A stretch of 58,702 nt of DNA, taken from contig JAEWEN010000038.1 in assembly GCA_023389275.1 (NCBI GenBank), positions 1-58,702 on the forward strand, in the 5' to 3' direction. The DNA comes from Bacillota bacterium (GTDB lineage: Bacteria; Bacillota; Clostridia; Clostridiales; Caloramatoraceae). The translations under genes were made by a program, and so were the position numbers. The first letter of the stretch is position 1, and each line of letters begins with the position of its first letter. Below the pieces are notes generated by a model. That model saw nothing but the letters and a program-made list of their open reading frames with translations. It was not told the origin of the DNA and did not search any database. Shown piece by piece: positions 44,989-52,282 of the stretch.

Positions 44989-46896
44989 ATGCAACATATT
45001 ATAATAGGAACAGCAGGTCATATAGATCATGGTAAAACAACTTTAATAAAAGCTTTAACAGGAAGAGAAACAGATACTTTAAATGAAGAGAAAAAAAGAG
45101 GTATATCTATAAATCTAGGATTTACTTATTTTGATTTTAAAAGTGGTAAAAGAGCAGGTATAATAGATGTTCCAGGACACGAAAAATTTATAAAAAATAT
45201 GCTTGCAGGTATAGGTGGTATAGATATAGTTTTACTTGTTATAGCAGCTGACGAGGGAATAATGCCTCAAACAAGGGAACACCTTAATATTTTAGAGCTT
45301 TTAGATATTAAAAAAGGAATAGTTGTTTTAACTAAAAAAGATATGGTAGATGATGAGTGGCTTTCAATGATTAAAGAAGATATAAAAGAAGCTGTATCAT
45401 CAACATTCCTTAAAGATGCTCCTATTGTACCTGTTTCATCTGTAACTAAAGAAGGAATAGACGATCTTGTAGATTTAGTTGATAAAATGACACAGGAAGT
45501 AGAAGATAAAGACCTACATACAGAATTTAGACTTCCAGTAGATAGAGTTTTTTCTGTAAGTGGATTTGGAACAGTAGTTACAGGAACATTAATATCAGGT
45601 ACAGTTAAAGAAGGAGACGAATGTACTATTTATCCGGAGGGGATAGAAAGTAGAATAAGAGGAATTCAAGTACACGAAACTAGTGTAAATGAAGCTTATG
45701 CAGGACAAAGAGTTGCTATTAACCTTGCTAATATTAAAAAAACAGAGGTTAAAAGAGGAGACTGTGTAGGAAAAGTTGGCATAATGGAAAATACTATGAT
45801 GCTAAACTGTAGACTTAATTATCTAAAAGATGCTAAAGGTCCCCTAAAGCCTAGAGATAGAGTTAGAGTATATCATGGAACAACTGAAATACTTGGAAGA
45901 GTTGTTATACTAGATAAAGAAACTGTAGAACCAGGGGAAACAGCTCTTATACAAATAAGACTTGAAGAAAAAATGGCTGCTAGAAGAGGAGATAAGTATG
46001 TAATTAGAAGTTATTCTCCTATGGTAACAATAGGAGGAGGAACAATACTTGATCCAAATCCTAAAAAAAGCAAGTTTGGAGATATTAAGTTAATTGAAGA
46101 GTTAAAACTTAAAGAACAAGGAACTCCAGAGGAAATAGTAGATCAAGTTTTAAAAGCAACAAGTAATAACTATCCTAAACTAGATGATTTAATAAAAACT
46201 GTTGGAAAAGGAATAGTAGGACTTGAAGACATACTAGAAACTCTTTCTGAAAAAGGAAAAATAAAAATATTTAATCAAACAGATGGAAATGTATATATTC
46301 ATATAACATATATAGATAAATTGAAAAATGAGGCTTTAGAAATATTAGATGAATATCATAAAAACAATCCGTTAAAAGCAGGTATTTCAAAGGAAGAGTT
46401 TAAAACAAGATTAGTTGGAAAAGCTGTTAAACAAAGATTATATGATGATATTATAAAAGTGTTAAGTGAAGACACTATAAAGGTTGGAACTAAATTTGTT
46501 TCAAGAAAAGATTTTGAAATAAAATTTGATAGAAGACAAGAACAAATTAAAAATGAAATACTAAACAAAATGAAAGAAGCAGCATACCAACCACCAAAAC
46601 CATTAGATCTAGTTAAATCATATGGTAGAGAAGAAAAAGCTGCTAAAATGGTATTTGATGCTTTATTTGAAGCAGAAGTATTTGTTAAGGTTTCAAGTGA
46701 TATATTTATCCTAAAAGAGTATTTAGACGAGGCTAGGGAAAAAGTAGTAAACTTTTTAAAGGAAAATGGAGAAATTACACCATCAGAGTTTAGAGATATG
46801 GTATCTACAAGTAGAAAATATGCAGTACCTATACTTGAATACTTTGATTCAGAAAAAATAACAAAAAGAATAGAAGATAAAAGAGTATTGTTTTAA
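44989..46896 (+). CDS. selB: Selenocysteine-specific elongation factor SelB
   Basis: SelB delivers Sec-tRNA to the ribosome at UGA codons that carry a SECIS. The 635-residue protein has the GTPase motifs GTAGHIDHGKTT (G1), DVPGHEKFIKNML (G3) and TKKD (G4). EF-Tu-like domains II/III follow, then four C-terminal winged-helix repeats (from about residue 380) that bind the SECIS. It ends the selDAB operon before a strong terminator. Confidence 0.97.
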   Translation: MQHIIIGTAGHIDHGKTTLIKALTGRETDTLNEEKKRGISINLGFTYFDFKSGKRAGIIDVPGHEKFIKNMLAGIGGIDIVLLVIAADEGIMPQTREHLNILELLDIKKGIVVLTKKDMVDDEWLSMIKEDIKEAVSSTFLKDAPIVPVSSVTKEGIDDLVDLVDKMTQEVEDKDLHTEFRLPVDRVFSVSGFGTVVTGTLISGTVKEGDECTIYPEGIESRIRGIQVHETSVNEAYAGQRVAINLANIKKTEVKRGDCVGKVGIMENTMMLNCRLNYLKDAKGPLKPRDRVRVYHGTTEILGRVVILDKETVEPGETALIQIRLEEKMAARRGDKYVIRSYSPMVTIGGGTILDPNPKKSKFGDIKLIEELKLKEQGTPEEIVDQVLKATSNNYPKLDDLIKTVGKGIVGLEDILETLSEKGKIKIFNQTDGNVYIHITYIDKLKNEALEILDEYHKNNPLKAGISKEEFKTRLVGKAVKQRLYDDIIKVLSEDTIKVGTKFVSRKDFEIKFDRRQEQIKNEILNKMKEAAYQPPKPLDLVKSYGREEKAAKMVFDALFEAEVFVKVSSDIFILKEYLDEAREKVVNFLKENGEITPSEFRDMVSTSRKYAVPILEYFDSEKITKRIEDKRVLF

Positions 46897-46897
46897 T

Positions 46898-46937
46898 AAA
46901 AGAAGCTAAAGTGCATTTGCATTTTAGCTTCTTTTTT
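46898..46937 (+). terminator. Terminator after selB
   Basis: AAAAGAAGCTAAA pairs with TTTAGCTTCTTTT around GTGCATTTGCAT (itself able to pair), ending in a T run. Confidence 0.92.
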
Positions 46938-47050
46938 AAAATATATAGTAATAAATGTTTAAGATAATAAGTATAATATTATTAGCTTAAGAAAAGAGTC
47001 GAAATTTATAGAAAAGTGCTATAGATTTTATCAATGGTAATGATTTTTTA

Positions 47051-47079
47051 TTGAAAATTATTTAATACTATGTTAATAT
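47051..47079 (+). promoter_or_regulatory. Promoter of the tRNA-Sec gene
   Basis: TTGAAA (47051-47056), a 17-base spacer and TAATAT (47074-47079) lie 27 bases ahead of the mature tRNA start. Confidence 0.65.
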
Positions 47080-47106
47080 AAGAATTGTCAAAGAGATAAA
47101 ATATAT

Positions 47107-47203
47107 GGGAGTGGATAGGTGCTGGTGTGCCTACCGGTCTTCAAAACCGGCTTGCGGCGTTAGGAGCGTCGTGGGTGAGTTCGATTCTCACACATTCCCG
47201 CCA
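47107..47203 (+). tRNA. selC: tRNA-Sec (anticodon UCA)
   Basis: The 97-base gene has the special features of bacterial tRNA-Sec. It has a long acceptor arm (GGGAGTGG against ACATTCCC, with one G-T and one mismatch at the base) and a six-pair D stem (AGGTGC/GTGCCT). The anticodon arm CCGGT-CTTCAAA-ACCGG has TCA, the long variable arm is GCGGCG/CGTCGT, and the T arm is GTGAG/CTCAC. CCA is encoded. It has its own promoter and terminator downstream of selB and completes the Sec system. Confidence 0.97.
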
Positions 47204-47216
47204 ACTTGTTTACGCA

Positions 47217-47243
47217 GGGTTACAGCAATGTAGCCCTTTTTTA
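47217..47243 (+). terminator. Terminator after tRNA-Sec
   Basis: GGGTTACA pairs with TGTAGCCC around GCAA and is followed by six T residues. Confidence 0.9.
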
Positions 47244-47306
47244 AAAAGTATTGGTATCAAAGGATTTGAAGAAATTAAAAGCAAATATTATAAATGAGAA
47301 CTAATC

Positions 47307-47340
47307 AGGATAAGGCTATAAAAGCTTTATCCTATTTTTA
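47307..47340 (+). terminator. Orphan hairpin/terminator downstream of selC
   Basis: AGGATAAGGCT pairs with AGCTTTATCCT (one G-T) and TATTTTTA follows. No gene on the plus strand ends just before it, so it may be left over from a lost gene. Confidence 0.6.
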
Positions 47341-47473
47341 TTTTTTGTTAGTCAGTACCTTATGCAAAATTATTAAAGGAATTAGTTAATATAGAAGTTA
47401 CGAACGGTTTAGAAAATCATATGTTTTTAAATACTATACTATTTTAAAATTGTAGTCAATTAGATGTAATACT

Positions 47474-47632
47474 TTATTTATCTAGTTTATTCAGTTTGAA
47501 GCTCATATATACGAAAATAAAGAATAATATAAGATTAGATATAGTTAGCAAATTTCTATTGGTGAGTGACATATACCAAGAATTAAATATAGTTATTACA
47601 ATACCAGCCCAAGATACTAATTTAAGCTTCAT
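47474..47632 (-). CDS. Small 52-residue membrane protein
   Basis: A short frame with a strong TAGGAGG ribosome site eight bases before the ATG encodes 52 residues with two hydrophobic segments (about 5-22 and 28-45). The start is basic, a Trp is at residue 8, and the tail is KLNKLDK. The good ribosome site and membrane-like composition make it likely a real small protein. No family is recognised. It is the only gene in the 690-base stretch between the tRNA-Sec terminator and the gene at 47933. Confidence 0.6.
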   Translation of the reverse strand: MKLKLVSWAGIVITIFNSWYMSLTNRNLLTISNLILFFIFVYMSFKLNKLDK

Positions 47633-47932
47633 AAATAAAACCTCCTACGAAAAATAAATAAAGTAAGAAGAGGGGAAGTTAAGTCTTCTCCAATCCTTAA
47701 TACATTATAACTTTTGATGTAAAATTATTCAATAAAAGTAAATAAAAGAATATTGAATTATGTATCCTAAAGTAGATTTTAGAAAATACAACAAGGCTTA
47801 CAGAGGAAGAAAGGTGAGAGATATTAGAATCTATATAAAATTTTATTTGAAAATTATTGAGTAAAACATAAATATATTTTAAAATATAGATAAATTTTAG
47901 AATTTAATATTATTTATACTAGGGGGAGAAAT

Positions 47933-48301
47933 ATGTTTTTTGGTAACAAAGAGAAGGCAAAAGAAAAAGAACAAATGAAGCAAAGACAAGAGAAAATAAG
48001 CAAAAAATATAATGAAGTCATAAGAGAAATGATTTTAGAGGAAGCAAGATCTCCAGGTACACATATGACACGCTTTCAGGTAGATAGAATAGGAGAAGGT
48101 TTCTTTTTAAAGGTACCTAAAAACACTAGGGAAGCAACTAATTTTCTGAATTCAATTATATTTCATAGAAGCCAGATAGTAAATATATCTGCTCGTGGAG
48201 ATGATTCCTTACTTAAAGACTATATAGTTACATATTGGACAATAGATGACACTAATCAAGAAATATATAATAGTGTTGTTAATTCCATTGATAATATTTA
48301 A
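47933..48301 (+). CDS. Hypothetical protein with charged N-terminal helix
   Basis: A 122-residue protein not recognised. Residues 5-40 are a highly charged helix rich in Lys, Glu and Gln, probably a coiled coil. The rest (TRFQVDRIGEGFFLKVPKNTREATNFLNSIIFHR) looks like a small alpha/beta domain. There is no signal or membrane segment. A GGGGGAG site precedes the ATG. It is followed by its own terminator, so it is a single-gene unit in the accessory region. Confidence 0.7.
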   Translation: MFFGNKEKAKEKEQMKQRQEKISKKYNEVIREMILEEARSPGTHMTRFQVDRIGEGFFLKVPKNTREATNFLNSIIFHRSQIVNISARGDDSLLKDYIVTYWTIDDTNQEIYNSVVNSIDNI

Positions 48302-48330
48302 AAAAGGATTTAATAAGCACAATTTATAAG

Positions 48331-48358
48331 AAGCACTCTAAATAGAGTGCTTTTTTTA
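48331..48358 (+). terminator. Terminator after the 122-residue gene
   Basis: AAGCACTCTA pairs with TAGAGTGCTT and a seven-base T run follows. Confidence 0.9.
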
Positions 48359-48386
48359 TGCTGAAGTTTAAGAAAGAGGTGCAAAA

Positions 48387-48551
48387 ATGAATGAAGAATT
48401 TTTAGAACATAGATTTAAAAATTTAGAAGAAAGAGCAGATAAACATTCTGCTAGACTAGATAAATTAGAAAATACACAAGCAGAGTTTAAAATACAAATA
48501 CAAAATTTATGTAGTGATATTCAGAGTTCTACGAGTATATTAAAATACTAA
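48387..48551 (+). CDS. Short XhlA-like coiled-coil protein, possibly a prophage remnant
   Basis: A 54-residue frame behind GAGGTG. The text HSARLDKLENTQAEF and IQIQNLC resembles the N-terminal coiled coil of phage-type XhlA/hemolysin proteins, which normally continue into a membrane helix. Here the frame stops at that point with no helix. It may be a degenerated lysis-cassette gene. No other phage gene is nearby. The resemblance is from pattern only. Confidence 0.5.
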   Translation: MNEEFLEHRFKNLEERADKHSARLDKLENTQAEFKIQIQNLCSDIQSSTSILKY

Positions 48552-48556
48552 TTCAA

Positions 48557-48614
48557 AAGTAAACTTGTCATATTGACAAGTTTACTTGACATTAAAATGT
48601 GAAGATGATAGTAT
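48557..48614 (+). promoter_or_regulatory. Palindromic operator and promoter of the membrane protein/XRE operon
   Basis: AAGTAAACTTGTCA (48557-48570) and TGACAAGTTTACTT (48574-48587) form a perfect 14-base inverted repeat with a three-base centre. A promoter TTGACA (48586-48591), 17-base spacer, TAGTAT (48609-48614) begins on its edge. The XRE regulator encoded two genes downstream is the natural candidate to bind here and repress its own operon. Confidence 0.8.
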
Positions 48615-48648
48615 GTAATTAAATAACATATAAGGAGGAAAATGTTAT

Positions 48649-48960
48649 ATGGATAAGGAAAAAATTTTAGAAAGAAATAGAAAAGGTTTTTCAATTGAGG
48701 ATGAAAGGGAGTTATTCATAAGCAATAAAGCGAATACTGTAGCAAGAATTTTTTTTGCTTTGATTTGTATATGCCTTATTGTATATAAAAATTATGTTAA
48801 ACTGAATGCCAATGATATTTGGAGTATTTTATTTATATTTTACTTTGTAGAATCTATATACAAGTATCATCATTTAAAGAAAAAAGGATTTTTACTAACA
48901 GGAGTAATTACTTTTGTACTATTTATTTACTGCATTTCATCGTTTATAGGATTAGTGTAG
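48649..48960 (+). CDS. Three-helix membrane protein paired with an XRE regulator
   Basis: The 103-residue protein has a charged cytoplasmic start (KILERNRKGFSIEDERELF) and three membrane segments (about 27-42, 50-66 and 80-101). Small membrane proteins of this layout are frequently encoded just before small XRE regulators in Firmicutes. AGGAGG precedes the ATG at 48649. The function is unknown; co-transcription with the next gene is clear from the 16-base gap. Confidence 0.75.
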   Translation: MDKEKILERNRKGFSIEDERELFISNKANTVARIFFALICICLIVYKNYVKLNANDIWSILFIFYFVESIYKYHHLKKKGFLLTGVITFVLFIYCISSFIGLV

Positions 48961-48976
48961 ATAAAAGGAGATTTAA

Positions 48977-49183
48977 ATGGATGAATTAATTTTAAAAAAT
49001 AGATTAAAGGTTGCAAGAGCAGAAAAAAGTATGACTCAGAAACAACTAGCAGAAGCTGTCAATGTTTCAAGACAGACAATTAGTTCAATTGAGATTAATC
49101 AATATTGCCCAAGTGCTAAGTTAGCACTGTTAATTTGTATAGTGCTTGAAAAAAATTTTGAGGATTTATTTTATTTCGAATAA
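48977..49183 (+). CDS. XRE-family transcriptional regulator (68 residues)
   Basis: The protein is almost only a helix-turn-helix: LKVARAEKSMTQKQLAEAVNVSRQTISSIE (split about 10-40) is the classic XRE pattern, similar to small YgzD/YozG-type regulators. It has an AAGGAG site and follows the membrane-protein gene. It probably binds the palindrome at 48557-48587. What signal it senses is unknown; the membrane partner may supply it. Confidence 0.88.
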   Translation: MDELILKNRLKVARAEKSMTQKQLAEAVNVSRQTISSIEINQYCPSAKLALLICIVLEKNFEDLFYFE

Positions 49184-49198
49184 ATAAAAATTACTAAG

Positions 49199-49231
49199 TA
49201 CCATATGTTTGATAGAATGTATGGTATTTTT
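49199..49231 (+). terminator. Weak terminator after the XRE gene
   Basis: TACCATA pairs with TATGGTA around a long loop, followed by TTTTTG. Confidence 0.55.
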
Positions 49232-49242
49232 GTTTGCACAAA

Positions 49243-49291
49243 ATTTATATTGTGAGGCAAATAAGTTCTTTGAAAAATTAATAATATGGTA
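49243..49291 (+). repeat. Dispersed intergenic element, copy 1
   Basis: Begins near ATTTATATTGTGAGGCAAAT and includes AAGTTCTTTGAAAAATTAAT and AATATGGTA. Located between the XRE terminator and the 136-residue membrane protein gene. Copies 2 and 3 lie near 49902 and 50994. Confidence 0.6.
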
Positions 49292-49343
49292 TTGAAGCTA
49301 TGGTATACTGAAGTAATGTATTTTTAAGGGGGACACATTTATT

Positions 49344-49754
49344 ATGAAATATAATAATCTTATGAAAAAAATTTCTACGATATGTTTTATATATACTTTG
49401 GTATATATAAGTTCGGAACTAATTTTACGTAAATTTAATATGCAATATCGTCCGTGGATAGATTCAGTTTCATTTGTAATAATGGGAATTTTTATTATAT
49501 CATTCATACTTACTATAACAAAGAATTTTTATAATTCATCTAAACTTTTAGGGAAAACATTAAGAAATGTTTTTTTAATATTTACTATATTAATTCTTAT
49601 TTTTATTAGTGGAGATATATTTAATCCTGAAAAAGTAGTTTACGAAGATGATAAATTGAAAGTTGAAGTTATAGAGTCGAGCTTTTTGATGGTAGATTTT
49701 CGTTATTATCCATATATAAATTTATTTTTGATGGGTAAGGATGGTATATATTAA
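49344..49754 (+). CDS. Membrane protein with three helices, function unknown
   Basis: The 136-residue protein has three membrane segments (about 8-26, 42-60 and 73-91) and a C-terminal soluble part of about 45 residues (EDDKLKVEVIESS). No family is recognised. A GGGGGA site lies upstream of the ATG at 49344. It is a single-gene unit behind copy 1 of the dispersed element. Confidence 0.65.
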   Translation: MKYNNLMKKISTICFIYTLVYISSELILRKFNMQYRPWIDSVSFVIMGIFIISFILTITKNFYNSSKLLGKTLRNVFLIFTILILIFISGDIFNPEKVVYEDDKLKVEVIESSFLMVDFRYYPYINLFLMGKDGIY

Positions 49755-49800
49755 GAAATTTAATTGTAAGGTATACTTTTTTAAAACTTAATATATTATT

Positions 49801-49842
49801 AAATACCGTATTATTCTAGTTTGAATTTTAGGGTATTTTTTA
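49801..49842 (+). terminator. Weak hairpin after the 136-residue membrane protein gene
   Basis: AAATACC pairs with GGGTATTT across a long loop, followed by T residues. The 330-base gap to the next gene otherwise holds only copy 2 of the repeat and AT-rich promoter-like sequence. Confidence 0.45.
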
Positions 49843-49901
49843 TGTCGCAAAACAATGAATTGCCTATTTTACATAAGTATATGAATTTAGTTGATATAAA
49901 A

Positions 49902-49953
49902 AATTTATAATGTAAAGTAAATAGGTTCTTTAAAAAAGTTAATAATAAGGTTT
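49902..49953 (+). repeat. Dispersed intergenic element, copy 2
   Basis: Begins TTTATAATGTAAAGTAAATA and continues with GGTTCTTTAAAAAAGTTAAT and AATAAGG, matching copies 1 and 3 at about four bases in five. It lies about 130 bases upstream of the MaoC-like gene. Confidence 0.6.
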
Positions 49954-50084
49954 TTGAACTTGAAATATTTTACATATTGTTTAAATGTGCTAATATATAA
50001 ATATTGAAGATATAGTATAAATAAGAAAGATTAATTTAATATTGTATCAGAAAGCAATAATATAAAAATAATAAGGAGAAAAAA

Positions 50085-50618
50085 ATGATAAATTTATTTA
50101 GATCATTTTCTACAACAGAAGATTTTTTTTATGAGGGTGCATTTATTGCTAAAGTAAAATATCAACGTTTTCAGTCAAAATCAAGTGAAGTAATTTATAA
50201 AAATGAAATTGTAAAGAATAATAGAAGACTTTGTATCATTAACTGCAATGGATATATTGAAAATGAACTTTCAGAAACATTAATTGTGTATTTAATGATG
50301 AATGCAACAGTTAAAGAATCTGTTCAAACAGAAGTTAGCCAAAATGACTGGACTTTATGGCATACTTTCTCAACGGAAGAGATAGCAAATTTTAGCCATA
50401 TAACAGGGGATGCAAATTCTATCCACCTTACAGAAAATCCTGTTGTACAAGGATTGTTTATTTTGAAAGAGCTTTGTGATACAACTAAGGTTAATGAAAT
50501 AGAAGTAAATTATATTTACCCTGTTTATGGAGAAAACCCAGTTTACATAAAACATGAAGGAAATCTTATCAAAGGTTTTAGTAATAATATATTATGCTTT
50601 CGGGCAAATCTGCTTTAA
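50085..50618 (+). CDS. MaoC/hotdog-like protein
   Basis: The 177-residue protein has in its C-terminal half FSTEEIANFSHITGDANSIH (about 94-113), the hydratase motif of MaoC/PhaJ proteins (D-x4-H). NPVVQGLFILKEL follows. MaoC enzymes hydrate enoyl-CoA. The N-terminal half is divergent, as in two-hotdog or degenerate forms. No fatty-acid gene is adjacent, so the substrate is unknown. AAGGAG precedes the ATG. Single-gene unit. Confidence 0.65.
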   Translation: MINLFRSFSTTEDFFYEGAFIAKVKYQRFQSKSSEVIYKNEIVKNNRRLCIINCNGYIENELSETLIVYLMMNATVKESVQTEVSQNDWTLWHTFSTEEIANFSHITGDANSIHLTENPVVQGLFILKELCDTTKVNEIEVNYIYPVYGENPVYIKHEGNLIKGFSNNILCFRANLL

Positions 50619-50692
50619 TATAACGAAAGAAGATGAATTAGCTTTAAATTATAAAATTGTTTTTAATTAAGCTAAATAAATTCTTTGGGAGG

Positions 50693-50931
50693 ATGAATGT
50701 GAAAAGAATTATAACATTGTTAAATGAGAGTAATTTTGATTATGAAGTAATTAAGCATTTGGATTTAATGCCGGAGAAGTACCATTATTACTTGAAAATT
50801 TGAAATGTATAATAGACTCGGATTTATTAAAATATAACTATATTTACGGAGGTATAGGAAATAAAAACTATACGTTGAAGATTTCTCCTAAGGCACTTTT
50901 AGAATTTAATGATGTTATAAAACAAATATAA
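50693..50931 (+). pseudogene. Small gene with a single-base frameshift
   Basis: From ATG 50693 (behind GGGAGGATG) a frame runs to TGA 50801. Near 50771-50778 the +1-shifted frame continues as VPLLLENLKCIIDSD and runs to TAA 50931. Joining the frames at CCGGAGAAG (which would read MPEEVPLLL with one added A) gives about 79 residues with no interruption. It is thus a gene broken by one deleted base, or a sequencing error. Family not recognised. It occupies most of the 437-base gap between the MaoC-like and Mrr genes. Confidence 0.7.
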
Positions 50932-50937
50932 AATTTT

Positions 50938-50977
50938 AAACACCTTATTATTTAGATTAAATATAAGGTGTTTTTTC
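50938..50977 (+). terminator. Terminator after the frameshifted gene
   Basis: ACACCTTAT pairs with ATAAGGTGT and TTTTTT follows. Confidence 0.8.
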
Positions 50978-50993
50978 CTTTTGTTGAATAAAA

Positions 50994-51042
50994 AGATTAT
51001 ATTGTGCAGTAAATAAGTTTTTTGAAAAGTTAATAATTAGTA
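50994..51042 (+). repeat. Dispersed intergenic element, copy 3
   Basis: Begins AGATTATATTGTGCAGTAAA and includes TAAGTTTTTTGAAAAGTTAA and TAATTAGTA. It lies between the previous terminator and the Mrr-like gene. Confidence 0.6.
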
Positions 51043-51055
51043 TATTTTAGATTTA

Positions 51056-51562
51056 TTGATTTTAGTATTGTTTAAATATAAAATATGTAGATTAGTTAAA
51101 TATATATATTATAAAAATAAATTTAAAGAAACATATTATAGTAGAGATCAATTTTGGAGTTTACTAAGAGGTATAACTCATAGACAGTTTGAGGCATTTT
51201 GTTGTTATTTATATTCAGAATTTGGTTATGATGCTCAGATAACTAGAGCTACACACGATGGAGGAAAGGATGTTATATTGAAAAGAAATGGAATTACTAC
51301 GTATGTGGAATGTAAACATTATGGTTCTAAAAGTACAGTTGGTAGAGAAATATGCCAAAAGCTTTTAGGAAGTTGTATGGTAGATGGAGCAGATAGTGCC
51401 ATAGTTTTTACTACTGGAAATATAAATAGTAATGCTATAGAATGTGAAAGGAAAACTGGTATGTTAACAATAGTAAGCTTTAATGATATATTTAATATGT
51501 TTAATGATTTAGATATAAATGCTAGAAGCAGAGTTTTAGCAAAAACTATAAATTATAGATAA
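51056..51562 (+). CDS. Mrr-type restriction endonuclease domain protein
   Basis: The 168-residue protein has FWSLLRGITHRQFEAFCCYL (about 34-53), then GYDAQITRATHDGGKDVIL and TYVECKHYG. The Asp...Glu-x-Lys set is the PD-(D/E)xK nuclease core of Mrr-like type IV enzymes, which cut modified or foreign DNA. No methylase or specificity subunit is nearby. The start is uncertain: no in-frame ATG exists before the domain, TTG at 51056 or 51068 is possible, and no good ribosome site is seen, so the N-terminus may be damaged. Confidence 0.75.
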   Translation: MILVLFKYKICRLVKYIYYKNKFKETYYSRDQFWSLLRGITHRQFEAFCCYLYSEFGYDAQITRATHDGGKDVILKRNGITTYVECKHYGSKSTVGREICQKLLGSCMVDGADSAIVFTTGNINSNAIECERKTGMLTIVSFNDIFNMFNDLDINARSRVLAKTINYR

Positions 51563-51568
51563 TAAAAG

Positions 51569-51596
51569 ACAGTTAATAATTACATTAACTGTTTTT
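51569..51596 (+). terminator. Terminator after the Mrr-like gene
   Basis: ACAGTTAA pairs with TTAACTGT around an eight-base loop, then six T residues. Confidence 0.88.
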
Positions 51597-51700
51597 TATA
51601 TATATTTAGCAGTAGTTAATGGTATACAATAGTTTTATAATATAAGTTAAAGATGCATTATACATGATATAAACAATAAATTTTTAAGGAGGAACTTAGG

Positions 51701-52270
51701 ATGAATACAGCAAAATTTCTTGAAATATTAACAGTAGCAGAAAAGTTAAAATGTAATACTAGACACTCATGGACATCAAGTGGACGCCATGAAAGTGTAG
51801 CAGAACATAGCTGGCGTATTGCATTAATGGCACTATTAATGCGTGATGAATTTCCAAAGCTTAACATGGACAAGGTAATTCGTATGTGTTTGATTCATGA
51901 TTTAGGTGAAGCCTTTACTGGTGATATCCCTGCTTTTGAGAAGAAAGAAGAAGATGGTGAAAAAGAGGATGAGGTATTTTTTAAATGGATTGAAACTTTT
52001 CCTACTCCTTATCGTGAAGAGTTCACAGAGCTTTTAAAAGAAATGAATGAGCGTAAAACTGATGAAGCAAAGCTTTATAAAGCATTAGATAATTTAGAAG
52101 CAGTAATTCAGCATAATGAGGCAGACATTAGTACTTGGATTCCACTAGAATATGATTTGCAATATACTTACGGTACAGACAAGATAGAATTCTCACCATA
52201 TTTAAAAGAGCTTAAAAAGGAAATAGACAAAAGAACCACAGAAAAAATAAATCAAAAAAATAAGGTTTAA
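51701..52270 (+). CDS. HD-domain phosphohydrolase (YfbR/HDDC2-like)
   Basis: The 189-residue protein has the HD ligands RHESVAEHSWRIA (His36) and CLIHDLGEAFTGDIP (His66, Asp67), plus a downstream Asp in KALDNLEAV. This pattern fits 5'-deoxynucleotidases that dephosphorylate dNMPs. AAGGAGGA precedes the ATG. Codon choice (CGC, CGT arginine codons) is noticeably less AT-rich than in neighbours, a hint of horizontal acquisition. Single-gene unit with its own terminator. Confidence 0.85.
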   Translation: MNTAKFLEILTVAEKLKCNTRHSWTSSGRHESVAEHSWRIALMALLMRDEFPKLNMDKVIRMCLIHDLGEAFTGDIPAFEKKEEDGEKEDEVFFKWIETFPTPYREEFTELLKEMNERKTDEAKLYKALDNLEAVIQHNEADISTWIPLEYDLQYTYGTDKIEFSPYLKELKKEIDKRTTEKINQKNKV

Positions 52271-52282
52271 TTATTTATAATA

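Noticed and set aside
47352..47448. Thirty-codon open stretch reading PYAKLLKELVNIEVTNG
   Set aside because: There is no start codon or ribosome site and an in-frame stop lies just upstream; it may be a gene remnant, but the evidence is too thin to annotate.
50801..50803. TGA in the small gene at 50693 read as selenocysteine
   Set aside because: The same frame meets another stop (TAA) within a few codons, while the coding-like text continues in a different frame, so a frameshift explains it better.
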